Assembly (NCBI GenBank): GCA_049487715.1
Contig: CP150565.1
Location: forward strand, 372,001 to 436,000
Source: Pycnococcus provasolii
Lineage: Eukaryota; Chlorophyta; Pseudoscourfieldiophyceae; Pseudoscourfieldiales
Direction of reading: 5' to 3'
Length of the DNA: 64,000 nucleotides
Shown here: piece after piece, positions 49,024-58,354 of the stretch
Position numbering within the stretch: position 1 is the first letter of the stretch
Layout of the letters: the number at the start of each line of letters is the position of its first letter
Notes under the pieces: generated by a model
The model's database searches: none
What the model saw: the letters and a program-made list of their open reading frames with translations, nothing else
What the model was told of the DNA's origin: nothing
Translations under genes and position numbers: made by a program

Positions 49024-49080
49024 TACTTCCCCCCCCCGGGCCCAGTCGCCCTTCGCCATTCTCCCTCAGCTCTGGAGATA

Positions 49081-49602
49081 ATGTCCCTGCTTCTTCGACG
49101 AGGCCTCGCCTCAGGCGGCAGTGTCCTACCTCTCCCTCCTGCCACCTCGTCGTCGTCGTTGCTGTCGCTCATCACGCGCAGAGAGTACGGCTCAGGTGCC
49201 AACACGAAGAAGAAAGCCAAAGCGGTGGGAGCGCTCAAAAAGCAAACCAAAGGAGGAAAGAGGGATGGCTTGACGAAAAAAGAACAGGCGGCGGAAAATT
49301 CTGCCGTCGAAAGCAAGACAAAACCTTTGCTGCAAATCCTGTCCTCGCAGGAAGGTAAGCCACGCAAGATATCCGAACAGCAGGCGCTCGACGAACAGAC
49401 GTACGTGCGCGAAATGACGGTGCACTTGGGAAAACTTACGCGAAAGCAGGATGTGGACATGCTGAGAAAAATGAGACTAAGAGACGAGGCACTGCAAGCA
49501 CTGCCTGCCGAACTCAGATCATACGCATCGAGAGAAGACCACACCCACTTCCCACCGCAGATGCGCATGTGGACGCACACGCCACCTTCAAAAAAGACAT
49601 AG
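49081..49602 (+). CDS. Small basic protein, probably mitochondrial (ribosomal-like?)
   Basis: A 173-residue protein; the start at ATG 49081 opens with MSLLLRRGLASGG, an amphipathic Arg-containing mitochondrial presequence. A Lys-rich linker follows, then a helical part (VHLGKLTRKQDVDMLRKMRL) and the C-terminal block LRDEALQALPAELRSYA, with a Pro-rich end (FPPQMRMWTHTPP). The C-terminal pattern, a helix with ALPxELR followed by Pro-rich sequence, resembles small mitochondrial ribosome-associated proteins, but the exact family is not recalled with certainty. It converges with the next minus gene with 13 bp between stops. Confidence 0.6.
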   Translation: MSLLLRRGLASGGSVLPLPPATSSSSLLSLITRREYGSGANTKKKAKAVGALKKQTKGGKRDGLTKKEQAAENSAVESKTKPLLQILSSQEGKPRKISEQQALDEQTYVREMTVHLGKLTRKQDVDMLRKMRLRDEALQALPAELRSYASREDHTHFPPQMRMWTHTPPSKKT

Positions 49603-49615
49603 CAGCCACTTCATG

Positions 49616-50761
49616 TTACACCAAGTACTTACGCAAATCGCAAACAACAACGTCGTCGTCGTCACACAGATACGTAGACACCAAATCCGCATCGTCCAGC
49701 TTCGAACGCCACGTCTCCAGCAAATGAATTGTCTCCATCTCAGGCGTCTCGTAGTCGCGCCACTTACCAATGGCATCCATACAAGCCTTGTGCTTGACGT
49801 CCTCGACGACCACAGGACCCTTTTTGTGTGTTGACCTCGCATCCTTGGAACTCAGGTCCAACAAAGTCAGCGCATCCTCGGAGTCTGCGATACGAACGCG
49901 TCCCTTTTTGCTCCTCGGCGTCGCTGAGAGACTGTTGTCGCCGTCGTTGTTGTCACTGTCGACGTCCGACGACGGAAAGGATGATGCAGTCGTGTACAGG
50001 CGAATCACGAGTGCCATGGACGCGAATGCGGCGCCAGCTCCCACCAAACCACCAAATCCGCCGGCGAGGGCAAGGCGTAGCAGGCGATTAGACGACGACC
50101 ACGGTGTCGACGATGGTGAAGTCGCTGACGCTGATGCAAAAACCGTCGTATTGTTGAATGTTTCCGTGGTTGTTGTTGTTGTTGTTGTTGTTGTTGTCGT
50201 CGTCGTTGTGGCTGGTGCTACCTCTTCTGTGATGTTTGTCGAACTCGCCTCGTGGCGTAGTGCTGCGTACTGCTGTGCCGCTTGTGCCGCATACTGCACA
50301 CCACCCGCCGCCGCTGCCGCCTTTATGGCGAAGCTCATGGGATGAAACGTGCGCCCTGCATCCACTTCCGCGACAATGGTAGCGTCGCCTTCTTCATCGG
50401 CAGCCTCAGTCGTCGGTGCAAAGATTAAGCTCGCGTTTGTGTTTGTTGTTGTCTCGTTGATTAGCACCTGTTCGTTCATGTCCGCGTCCATCGCGTCGAG
50501 TATCGCGAGAATCGTCGACGTGGACATGGCATCGGTGTCATTATTCTCGTGAACATCAGCAGGCAGAATGGGTGTTGGTGTTGGAGTTGGATTCGCGGCG
50601 ACTGCTGCTGACGATGCGTTCCGCGTCTCCTCCGACAGTGGGGCGGCACGTGCGCCGAACGACGATTCCTGCGCACCTGTCACCCACATTGTTATGGATA
50701 CAAGCAGCCACAAGATGATGATATGGAACGGGAGACTCCTCGTCATCGCCACCGCCACCAT
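49616..50761 (-). CDS. Secretory protein with Thr tract and one TM helix
   Basis: A 381-residue protein from ATG 50761. Residues 8-28 are a signal peptide (FHIIILWLLVSITMWVTGAQ). The lumenal part has several NxT/NxS glycosylation sites, an Ala/Gln-rich helix, and a run of about 15 Thr coded by ACA/ACG repeats (about 50165-50210). A TM helix (ALAGGFGGLVGAGAAFASMA) lies near residue 250. The cytosolic tail of about 110 residues includes SKKGRVRIADSEDALTLLDL and a conserved-looking C-terminus (WRDYETPEMETIHLLETW). No family is recognised. A type I surface or Golgi membrane protein is inferred. Confidence 0.55.
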   Translation of the reverse strand: MVAVAMTRSLPFHIIILWLLVSITMWVTGAQESSFGARAAPLSEETRNASSAAVAANPTPTPTPILPADVHENNDTDAMSTSTILAILDAMDADMNEQVLINETTTNTNASLIFAPTTEAADEEGDATIVAEVDAGRTFHPMSFAIKAAAAAGGVQYAAQAAQQYAALRHEASSTNITEEVAPATTTTTTTTTTTTTTTETFNNTTVFASASATSPSSTPWSSSNRLLRLALAGGFGGLVGAGAAFASMALVIRLYTTASSFPSSDVDSDNNDGDNSLSATPRSKKGRVRIADSEDALTLLDLSSKDARSTHKKGPVVVEDVKHKACMDAIGKWRDYETPEMETIHLLETWRSKLDDADLVSTYLCDDDDVVVCDLRKYLV

Positions 50762-51242
50762 GATGCAAGAACCAAAAACACAAGAACCAAAAACAAGAAA
50801 TGAACAAGGAGCCACAACGCAGCAAGGTGAACGCAAAGACGAAACAAAACGAAACGGAAGAGGAGGAGAATAACGCAAGCCCAAACCCACTACAAAGCCC
50901 AAAACCACTGACTGGTATATTGAAGCAGCACCTATGCACATGGAAGCGGAGCACATGGCACGTGCGGCAAAGCACGCCAAAGCACGGGGGTTAAAAGGGG
51001 GGGGAGGGACAAACACCGGGGGGTCAGCTACAACTGGGGTGGGTGGTCCTCATAGATTCCAGTTTCCCGAGGGAGGGCCCCTAAAATAACCCTAGTTCTA
51101 CCTTTAAACCCTAACCCGAACCCGGGACTCCTCCCCGTTGAAATATCTCCTTGATACGGGAGTTATCGTTTTTGTCACAGAGTACAGTATGTATGTATGC
51201 ACTGTATGTATCTAAGGCTGTATCTATTACAACTGCAACTGC
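50762..51242. other. Intergenic region, no gene seen
   Basis: About 480 bp. The left half is A/C-rich leader sequence of the minus gene with CAAGAACCAAAAACA repeats near 50768-50798; a CCCTAA motif lies at 51105-51121; the right end is the probable 3' region of the isomerase gene. Confidence 0.5.
51105..51121 (-). repeat. Telomere-like motif (AAACCCTAACCCGAACCC)
   Basis: One CCCTAA unit with degenerate CCCGAA neighbours, about 345 bp upstream of the minus gene start at 50761, giving TTAGGG on its sense strand. The AAACCCTAA core equals the plant telo-box. Confidence 0.5.
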
Positions 51243-52263
51243 TTATGGAAGCTTCGTTCGCTCAAAACGCTCCTTGACCATCTTCGCCATGTCCGCGTTC
51301 ACGCGCCACAAGTCAGCAACCGGCGCGCGCGTGTGAGGGAGCGCCCACAGATAAGGAGCAGGGCCGAACTCAGGCTCAACCCAAGCGACGTCGTCACCCG
51401 CACCCGCTCGCGTGCGCCAAACGCTCTCCCACCACGTCATGTGCGCATCCACCTCGCCGCGGTACTCCGGGGCGGTGGGATCAGGGACCTGCGGCTGTTT
51501 CATGTTAGTGTGATTGGTTGTTAGTCACTGTTGTTTATCCGCCACAGGTGGATGGATTAGAGTAGAGGGTAAGACTTACCCCTTCCCCGAACCCGACGCG
51601 CGCGTGAACGAGCGCGGCGCGCTTGGAAACGTCCGCAAGAACGCGTGGCCACCAGTCGTCGACGCCGTTCTCCGCGTCTGAGGCGGGCATGCCAAACACG
51701 CGCTCGCACACGACTGCCCAGTGGCTCAAGTCCGCCGTCACGCGAACGTTGTCGAGTGCACGCGCCACCTCGCTGTCTCCGAGAAAGCAGTCACGGTACG
51801 CGAACGGCGAGTACAGGATACGCCGCCTGTGCGTCTCGTGTGAGACGGTGATTCCCTTCGTCTCCGCAACTTGAACGGCGTGCTGCAGATAGTCGTGCAC
51901 GTCTTTGGTTTCCCAGCAGTCGCACCCGCCGTGGACGTTTACCATCACGGCTCCCATGCCCTGTGCTACGTCGACGAGTGTAGATAGGGACGACTTGTGA
52001 ACGGAAACGTCACGCGACGTCATGTAGGCGTAGTGCCCCTTCTCTGCGTCGAAAGCCGAGGACGTGTGTACCTGTGCGATAAGCGCGAGGCCGTGTTCGT
52101 CGAGGCACTGCCTGAACATCTTGGGGTTCATGTTGAACGTCAGCGGGATCGCCTCGACGGCGTCGAACCCTTCGTTTCGAATTCGCGCGAACATCGCGTC
52201 CCACCGGTCGACAAATGAGGCGTCGTCAACACCCCACAGCGTCTTCGCGAGCTTTAAACGCAT
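51243..52263 (-). CDS. Sugar phosphate isomerase/epimerase-like TIM-barrel protein
   Basis: Two exons: 52263-51580 and 51494-51243, split by an 85-bp intron (51495-51579; donor GTAAGT, acceptor ATGAAACAG, branch GACTAAC). Joined, the protein has 311 residues. The intron is required: without it the first frame stops 14 codons later, and with it HARVGFGEG runs into PQVPDPTAPEYRGE, a block typical of the xylose isomerase-like (AP endonuclease 2-like) barrel family. Other family features are the HGGCDCW strand, SHETHRRRILYSPF, and VTADLSHWAVVCER, which hold likely metal-binding Glu, Asp and His residues. It resembles bacterial sugar isomerases/epimerases of uncertain substrate. The intron is related to those in both SBP genes, see findings. 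Confidence 0.82.
51495..51579 (-). other. 85-bp intron related to the SBP introns
   Basis: Read on the minus strand it begins GTAAGTCTTACC and contains GTGGCGGATAAACAACA, followed by GTGACTAACAACCA (branch site) and ends GAAACAG. The 17-base segment is identical in the introns at 57253-57338 and 58656-58741. Confidence 0.85.
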
Positions 52264-52515
52264 CGCAGCAGCAGCAAATCAACAACAAAAAGGGGAAACA
52301 CAAATGACGGTGATGGGGATGAACGTGTGACACAACAAAAAGGTTCAACCAAAAAAAAAAAAAAAAGCTTTCCAAACCCCGAATAATTTGAACCCCGAAT
52401 CATATAACCTTTTAGGCCTTCGAGGTCTCCCCCGCATCTGCATCTATGTATCCCACGGGTGCGTGCGCGTCATTCCAGAAATCCAAATATAAATAATAAT
52501 CTTTCCCATCCGCGC

Positions 52516-53010
52516 ATGCTGCCTCGTCTCGGTCTCGGGTGCGCATCCATGTCTGCATCTGCATCCAGAAATGCAATCAACAGGTCTGAAGTCGATGCGA
52601 AGAAAAAACAACTGAGAGATATCGAGGAAGAGGAGAAACGAGCCGCACAATCAGCAAAGTCGAGCTTCCTGCCTCCCGTACTCCTTGGGAACATGAAAAG
52701 GTACTTTTGGAGTCGGAAAGCAAAGATACGCGCGTCTGCCGCCAAGGCGTTCGGCGACCCAAGCTTGGATCCAGATCACGTCAGCAACAAGAAAAAGATC
52801 AAAAGCCTCGCTCGTCCAAAGGCCGTAAGCGCACAGCAACGCCCCTCTTCCAACAACAGCCTTCCCAGGATATCGTCGTCCAACGGCTCGTCGCAAGCCT
52901 CGAGGCAGAAGAGCCACATCGTCGACCATACGAAAGATTTCGACCTAAGCTTCTCCGCGGCGGAGGACACCGCGAAGAGGCGAAATCGTCCGAAGCAACG
53001 GCTCAACTAG
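52516..53010 (+). CDS. Hypothetical basic protein, 164 residues
   Basis: Starts at ATG 52516 (MLPRLGLGCASM); a second ATG 12 codons later is possible. It contains a charged helix (DAKKKQLRDIEEEEKRAAQS), then FLPPVLLGNMKRYFWSRKA, and a Ser/Lys-rich tail ending KRRNRPKQRLN, which could act as a nuclear signal. No domain is recognised. Its stop is 139 bp before the end of the MOT2-like gene on the other strand. A CAC trinucleotide run (about 53025-53057) follows the stop. Confidence 0.45.
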   Translation: MLPRLGLGCASMSASASRNAINRSEVDAKKKQLRDIEEEEKRAAQSAKSSFLPPVLLGNMKRYFWSRKAKIRASAAKAFGDPSLDPDHVSNKKKIKSLARPKAVSAQQRPSSNNSLPRISSSNGSSQASRQKSHIVDHTKDFDLSFSAAEDTAKRRNRPKQRLN

Positions 53011-53149
53011 CTGCTGTCACCCACCGCCACCGCCACCGCCACCACCACCACCACCACCCTTCCGACGCCGCGAGCGCACTCGCGACATGTGTAAAAAGCT
53101 TATTATGGATAAATGAAAAGGTCGTTTACAATAGGGTAGGGTAGTATAT

Positions 53150-53810
53150 TTAGTGCACGCGCTCATTCTCCACGAGCAGCACACCGCGTCCTTTGCCGTA
53201 GGCCATTAGCAGATGCGTTGCCACCGCGGCAAGCAGAAGCCAGCTCGCGCAAAACATGTAGATGGTGCCATCGGCAATCTGACCCGCGCGAAAAAGAACG
53301 ATTACCACCATCGCATTAAGCGGTATGCGAAACAAGTTCATGATGGTGCTGCGGTACGCCTCGGGAATGTAGTGGCTCCGCAACCGAGCAATGAGAGGGT
53401 AGTACATGCCCACGCACAGCTCAAACACCAAAAAGCCAGCCACCACCGCGTGTTGGTCGCTGGACACGCAAGGAACTGCCAGGCTCAGTGCGGACACGAC
53501 GAAGATGGAACGAAGCAGTCTCTCCGTGCTCTGCAGCTGAGCGGTGTCGTCGGCTTTTGAGTCGTCCTCGCTGCTGCTGCCGCCGCCTGATCTGCTCTGC
53601 AGCATTGACACGAGCGAGCTCCCAGCCATCACGCACGTCATGAAGCACGCGAACACCATGCCGTGCGGAACCGTTCCGTCGTCCGCCGCGGTATTTCCCG
53701 CGGCAGCCTGGTTCGGATTGATGAGATCGTCCGGGCTCAGCTCGCCGACATACCGTATTTCGGGCGAAGACTGTGCCGCCGCCTGCGCAACATTAGCGGC
53801 AGCTGTAGAT

Positions 53811-53847
<37 letters not shown>

Positions 53848-54856
53848 AGGTTTTCGCCGCCGCGCCATGCTCAAGTGTCGGTGTCCAGACGAACGTGAAG
53901 GTGTACATGGATCCCTCGAAGAGGCTCTGCATGGATCCAAGCAGGAGCATGCGCTGGTCGTTCAGCAGCACGCGGCATGCACCCATGACGAGGTTCGTGC
54001 TGCTTGGTGCTTGTTGCTGATGCCTCGCGCCAGCGTCCGGCGTCGACGGCGGCGTCATCGGCTTTGCCAGTGACCCACCGTCACTGTCGCTGACATCCAC
54101 GCCGTAGTTCTCTGTCCACGTCGCCGCAACGGTCGCCGCACCGACCGCGAGCGTCACCATTGCCATGTCGAACGGCGTGACGAGCGGTGCGCCGAGCGAG
54201 TGCACGACGGCGTTTCCCGCGAGCGATGCGAGTATGGCAACGACGCCGTTCAGAAAGGCTGCGGAGGAGAAGACGCTGGCGAGTGAGGAGGTGTGAAATC
54301 CCCTTCTGACGTGCTCGTGCACGAGCCACGACTCGAACACGGAGAACAGCAGGCTAGTTGCACACCCTCCGAACACGCGCCCGAGTGCGAGCCACGCGAA
54401 GCTGTGGCTGTGCTTGGTGAAGCACGACAGGGTGTACACGACGCTGTACGCGATGCACAGCTTTTTCCTTCCAAATTTGTCGGCTAGCGCACCTACGAAC
54501 GTTCCAAGAACGAGCGAGCTTGCAAACCCGATGATGTAGAGCCATGCGACCGCTTGTTTTTGAAATCCGTAGCTTTCGTACAGTGCGTAGACGTACGGTC
54601 CTTGCACCCAGTCTGACGCGAGCGCGAACGCGTATACGATGAGCCAGTTGCGGTGCAGCATGCGCATCGCGCTTGACTGTGCGGATGACTTGCCCTGATC
54701 CAGCCCTGATGCTGACTGAGAAGAGCCTACTGCCAACGACGATAGTTTACGAGCTATACTGATGTTGAACGACGCCTCTTGAATCATCTTTAAAATCAAA
54801 GCAGAAGCTGCGAGAATTAAGAATAAAACGAGCCAAGCGGTGCCATGCGCAGCCAT
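53150..54856 (-). CDS. MOT2/MFSD5-type molybdate-anion transporter
   Basis: A 568-residue multi-TM protein of the major facilitator superfamily from ATG 54856. After the first TM helix the sequence shows MOT2/MFSD5 landmarks: WLIVYAFALASDWVQGPYVY, ALYESYGF, FASSLVLGTFVGALADKFGR with the MFS loop-2 motif GxxADxxGRK, SCFTKHS, and GRVFGGCATSLLFSVFESWL followed by HEH. The C-terminal half has six further helices, ending with the tail VENERVH. A long cytosolic loop carries an Ala tract coded by a (GCC)n run at about 53812-53850. Family members such as Chlamydomonas MOT2 import molybdate, needed for molybdenum cofactor and nitrate reductase. The same function is inferred here. Confidence 0.88.
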
Positions 54857-55530
54857 CGTGAAGATCTTCGAAGAGACGAAGTTTAAACGAAACGAAAAAT
54901 CAGCAAACGAGATACTCAGATAACTACGATCCCACTATACTACGGTAGTAATAAGGGGGAGTCTATAAAACCAACACGACACGACACAAATGAGCAAGTG
55001 CGAGAGTGCACTTGTAATCTATCTATCGAAGAGCAGGCGACCGAGAGTCGAGAGGGACGTGCGTTGCCAACGTTGTGTTGTGTTGCGTTGCGTTGCTTGG
55101 AAGACTTGCTTGGAAGTGTTTGCGTAAAGTAAAATCCGTGTCGTCGCCGCCGCCGGGTGAGAGATGGAGATACGGCAAACGAAACAACCTGTTCGGAAAA
55201 CGAAGTAACGAACCCCCACCTAACCCTAACCCTAACCCTAACCCTAACCCTAACCCTAACCCGAAGCGTTAGGGTTTTATCGTAGTTGGGTAGCAGCCTA
55301 GCAGGTCAGGGCCAATAGGCAAAAACTGCGAAGGAATCTGGTTCGGGGTTGAGATTCGTTTCGGGGTTTCCTTATTTTCACCTCCTTGAAGGATTTGGAT
55401 TTCCGATTTCCGATTTCTTCTTCTTCTTCTTCTCTGCGCCACAAGTTTTATAGTTTTTTAGCGATTGATTTTTGTCACAAGTTTGGCGTTCATCACACGT
55501 CTTTTGCTCGGTGGTGATACAGTAAATAGG
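54857..55530. other. Divergent promoter region with telomere-like repeats
   Basis: A 674-bp region between the MOT2-like gene (minus) and the plastid membrane protein (plus). It contains about seven CCTAAC units at 55219-55262 and a single TTAGGGTTTTA at 55269, so each divergent gene sees TTAGGG on its own sense strand. TTGCGTTGCGTTGC repeats lie near 55082. Confidence 0.6.
55219..55262 (-). repeat. Interstitial telomere-like repeat (CCCTAA)7
   Basis: Seven near-perfect CCTAAC units, the longest tract in the window. It lies about 360 bp upstream of the MOT2-like start at 54856 with TTAGGG on that gene's sense strand. Confidence 0.9.
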
Positions 55531-56569
55531 ATGATGATGCTCTCCGGTACCGCTTCTTTCTCTTCTTCTCAGTCTTCGCAGTGCTTTAACGGCTCGACGC
55601 CGTTGAAGTGGAAGAAGAAAGTGTCCTTGCTGACAGGCTATAATAAATCGAAGCATGCCCATACGAGGAGCACACGATCGTACGCCTTGATTAAGCTCCC
55701 CTCGCTTTCATCCTTCTCCGTGTCAAAGAAGACACCTCCACCACCACCTCCCCTCGACGTCGCCGCGGGTCTTCGTGCCGCGGCACCGTTCGCCGTGCCG
55801 TGGGCATCCTTAGTCGCGTACGCAGCGTTCGTCGCACCCACGTCACCCGCCGGATTCGACGAAAACCTCGTTCAGCAAATTATCGCGCAACAGGGACCGC
55901 CGACGTTCAGCGGGCTCTTCAACGTCATGGGAGTCTGGCCGGCGGTGTACGCATCTCTGCTCGTAAGCCTTGCTCCAACCATCCATACACAACAAACGAC
56001 AAAACAATCGACACTCCTAACAACACGCTAAAACTTAAAAATCAATAAATCAATAAAACAAACAGATACCAAGCGCGCGCATCGTTCAGACGGATGACAA
56101 GCGATTCGCGCCGCCCGCGACGCCGTTCGTTGCGGCGTCCGTGGCGTTCGGAGCATTCGCGCTCCTCCCTTACCTCGCCATCACGAAGTTCAGGGAGGCG
56201 GCGGACGGCGCGGTGGCGGACGAAGCGGCGTGGGAAGGAAGAACAGGGGGATTCGTCGCCACGATTTTGGAATCCAAAATTCAGGCTGCGCTTCTCGTAG
56301 GTGCGGTCGCCGCGTGTGCCTACCAGGCATCCAGCGGTGGTCTCGCCGGCGTGGAGGAATTCAAGGCGATGTTCGCCACCTCGAAGCTCGTGAACGTAAC
56401 GTCGTGCGATTGCGCGACGCTCAGCCTGTGCGCACCTTTCTGGGCAGCCTCGGACGCACGACGACGGGGCGTCGACGCGAACTGGCCCTTCTTGTTGTCG
56501 CTTCTTCCTATCATGGGACCGGCGGTGTATCTGCTGCTGCGCCCGCAGCTTGAAACCACCGCAGAATAA
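55531..56569 (+). CDS. Plastid-targeted multi-TM protein of unknown function
   Basis: Two exons: 55531-55962 and 56066-56569, with a 103-bp intron (GTAAGC...AAACAAACAG; branch CCTAACAAC). The protein has 311 residues. The first 75 residues are Ser/Lys-rich and lack acidic residues, a likely chloroplast transit peptide. A conserved segment follows: GLFNVMGVWPAVYASLLIPS, spanning the exon junction, then VAASVAFGAFALLPYLAI, a TM helix, and three further hydrophobic segments (AALLVGAVAACAYQAS, CATLSLCAPFWAASD, FLLSLLPIMGPAVYLLLRP). The pattern 'FN-MG-WP-VY' recurs in cyanobacterial and plastid membrane proteins of unknown role. Plastid envelope or thylakoid location is inferred; function is unknown. 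Confidence 0.72.
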
Positions 56570-57158
56570 CGTACTTACGGTCTTGAAACCGATTGTTTAC
56601 CTGTTATGGACTCTGAAGTCCGCCATTCATTTTTCACTTTTTCCTTGGATGAATTAGGGGTTGGTGGAAGCCAAGTGACGAAATGCCACGATCGCGTCCG
56701 TCTCCACATTGTAATCGTTCTTCTCAGCGTCGCCGCCCACGAATGGCGTCCAAAGTGGCGCCCGCTTTTGTCGTTTTTTCGCTTGTTGCCCATCATCTGC
56801 AGACGTCGCACCCGCCGACATCTTTCTAAACGTAAATAACGCCGCCACAGACAGAAAAAAAAACGGGACTGATGATGATTGTACGTCTACTCTCTGAATC
56901 TCGGAATGGGGCGCGCATCATTCGGGGTTGTCTTTGTGCTGGCAAGTATTTGTGATCAAGGAGAGATTGGAAGAAACCCCGAACTGGAGCAAAGTCCAGC
57001 ACACTCGAGCTTTTTTGCGGGGATACCGCGAACTAAGGTAAAATCCGTACGCTCGCTCGTTCCCCAATTCGTGATTCATCCCTTCCCTTCGCTCCGATCT
57101 TTAAAGGCCCAGAACTGGAATCTCCGAGCGAGCGGCGAGTTTTCCAATAATAAATTCC
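56570..57158. other. Intergenic region, left part of the duplicated SBP block
   Basis: Contains a small minus-strand frame (separate entry). Bases 56610-56670 (TCTGAAGTCCGCCATT, then CCTTGGATGAATTAGGGG) recur at 58230-58285. Bases 57100-57158 (GGCCCAGAACTGGAATCTCC and onward) recur just before SBP2, so the SBP leader was duplicated with the gene. Confidence 0.6.
56654..56821 (-). CDS. Small open frame, 55 residues
   Basis: ATG 56821 opens MSAGATSADDGQQAKKRQKR and ends with VGGDAEKNDYNVETDAIVAF and a short tail. Charged with a Lys/Arg patch. The composition looks more coding than chance. It may be a real small protein, the last exon of a gene, or debris; its 3' end overlaps the duplicated 56610-56670 segment. 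Confidence 0.25.
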   Translation of the reverse strand: MSAGATSADDGQQAKKRQKRAPLWTPFVGGDAEKNDYNVETDAIVAFRHLASTNP

Positions 57159-57922
57159 ATGGCGGACGTAAACGCGGCGCCGCCTCAGCAGATCTACGCT
57201 AAGGGCAGGGTTAAGCTTTTGTGCCAGGTTCCCGCGTGCGGAAAGACTTTCGGTAAGTTAGTTCGCCATGATGATGAACCATCCGTCCGTGGCGGATAAA
57301 CAACAATTACTAACAACAACCGAACACACGAATAATAGACGGAACTACGCCCAAATACTTCTCTAAGCATCGCGTGTGCGAGGAGCATGGAAAGGCGAGT
57401 CAAGTGGATGGATTCGCGGATGGTTTATTACGTCGCTTCTGTCAACAGTGCTCGCGTTTCCATGAGCTTGGGAAGTTTGAGGGCGACAAGAGGAGCTGCG
57501 CGGAAAGCCTTCGCATTCACGGCGAACGGCGTGTCGAGCGTTACAAAAAGAGAAAAGTGGAGAAGATGGAGGAGGCAGCACGCAAGGCACCAATGACATC
57601 TGCCGGCGCCACTCCCGCTCGTCCTACTTTGTCTGGTTTGACTCTACCAAGCTTGATCACGTCCACGGAACGGAACGTCGCACCCCACGTGCCGACAGTA
57701 TCACCTCATCACGATATGCCGCCATCAGAACGGAACGTCGTACCCGACGTGCCGACAGTATCACCTCACTACGAGATACTGTCGGCCGCCATCACGGGGC
57801 AGCCATCATACACAGCACCCTTACCTGCTCCGGGCCCTCCCCCGCCTCTGGTGCTGCAACAGCTACTACTCATGCACCTGCAATTTCAGATGCAGTACCA
57901 TAACCGCCGCCACAACAGCTGA
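57159..57922 (+). CDS. SBP-box transcription factor, copy 1 (truncated tail)
   Basis: Two exons: 57159-57252 and 57339-57922, with an 86-bp intron in the middle of the SBP domain. The protein has 225 residues. SBP zinc ligands are C22, C27, C45, H48 for the first finger and C66, C69, H73, C85 for the second, within CQVPACGKTF, KHRVCEEHGKAS, RRFCQQCSRFHEL and KRSCAESL. A bipartite-type basic run (ERRVERYKKRK) overlaps the second finger, as is usual for SBP nuclear signals. SBP proteins bind GTAC-core DNA. Compared with copy 2, the N-terminal 70 residues are missing and the C-terminus ends early, because a frame change brings a TGA (ACAGCTGA) into a segment that copy 2 reads as coding. It may be a shorter, partly decayed paralogue. 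Confidence 0.85.
57253..57338 (+). other. 86-bp intron in SBP1
   Basis: Starts GTAAGTTAGTTCGCC, contains GTGGCGGATAAACAACA and the branch TACTAACAACAACC, ends ACGAATAATAG. It is identical over its whole length to the intron of SBP2 (58656-58741), although flanking exons differ. Confidence 0.93.
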
Positions 57923-57980
57923 CTTGGCATCGACAGGATCATTCCAGTAGATGATGCGAATGTTATCGCGACTTCGAGTT

Positions 57981-58228
57981 CGCTTGGCGTTCACTGTGTA
58001 ACATGGGAGCCTGATGCCGAGCAAGCATACAAGCTTGCTGTTGATGTGGATGGATCCAAATCAGCAAGGTGTGCAGGTAACGGTTCACGGGCGGTTGAGT
58101 CAGCTTGTTGAGCGTGCGATTGAGGAGAGGTTGGCGTTGATTATCAGATGAAGTGTGTTATGGACTAATCAAATGTCCAACCTTTTTGTATTACTGCGCG
58201 GAATTTTGACACCCTGCTTGGCATGGCT
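57981..58228 (+). pseudogene. Inverted, decayed copy of the LRR-hydrolase 3' end
   Basis: Reading plus, this is the last 70-80 codons and 3' flank of the LRR-hydrolase gene, whose intact copy is on the minus strand (59646-59941). Shared parts include CGTTCACTGTG, GAGCAAGCATACAAGCTTGC, GCTTGTTGAGCGTGCGATTG and the downstream GCGCGGAATTTTGACACCC. It has an inserted codon, lost about 40-55 bp in the middle and has stops, so it is not functional. Confidence 0.9.
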
Positions 58229-58354
58229 TCTGAAGTCCGCCATTGATTTTTTCCTTGGATGAATTAGTCAATTAGGGGTTGGTGGATTCATTCACTCCGA
58301 TAAAGGCCCAGAACTGGAATCTCCGAGCGAGCGGCGAGTTTTCCAATAAATTCC

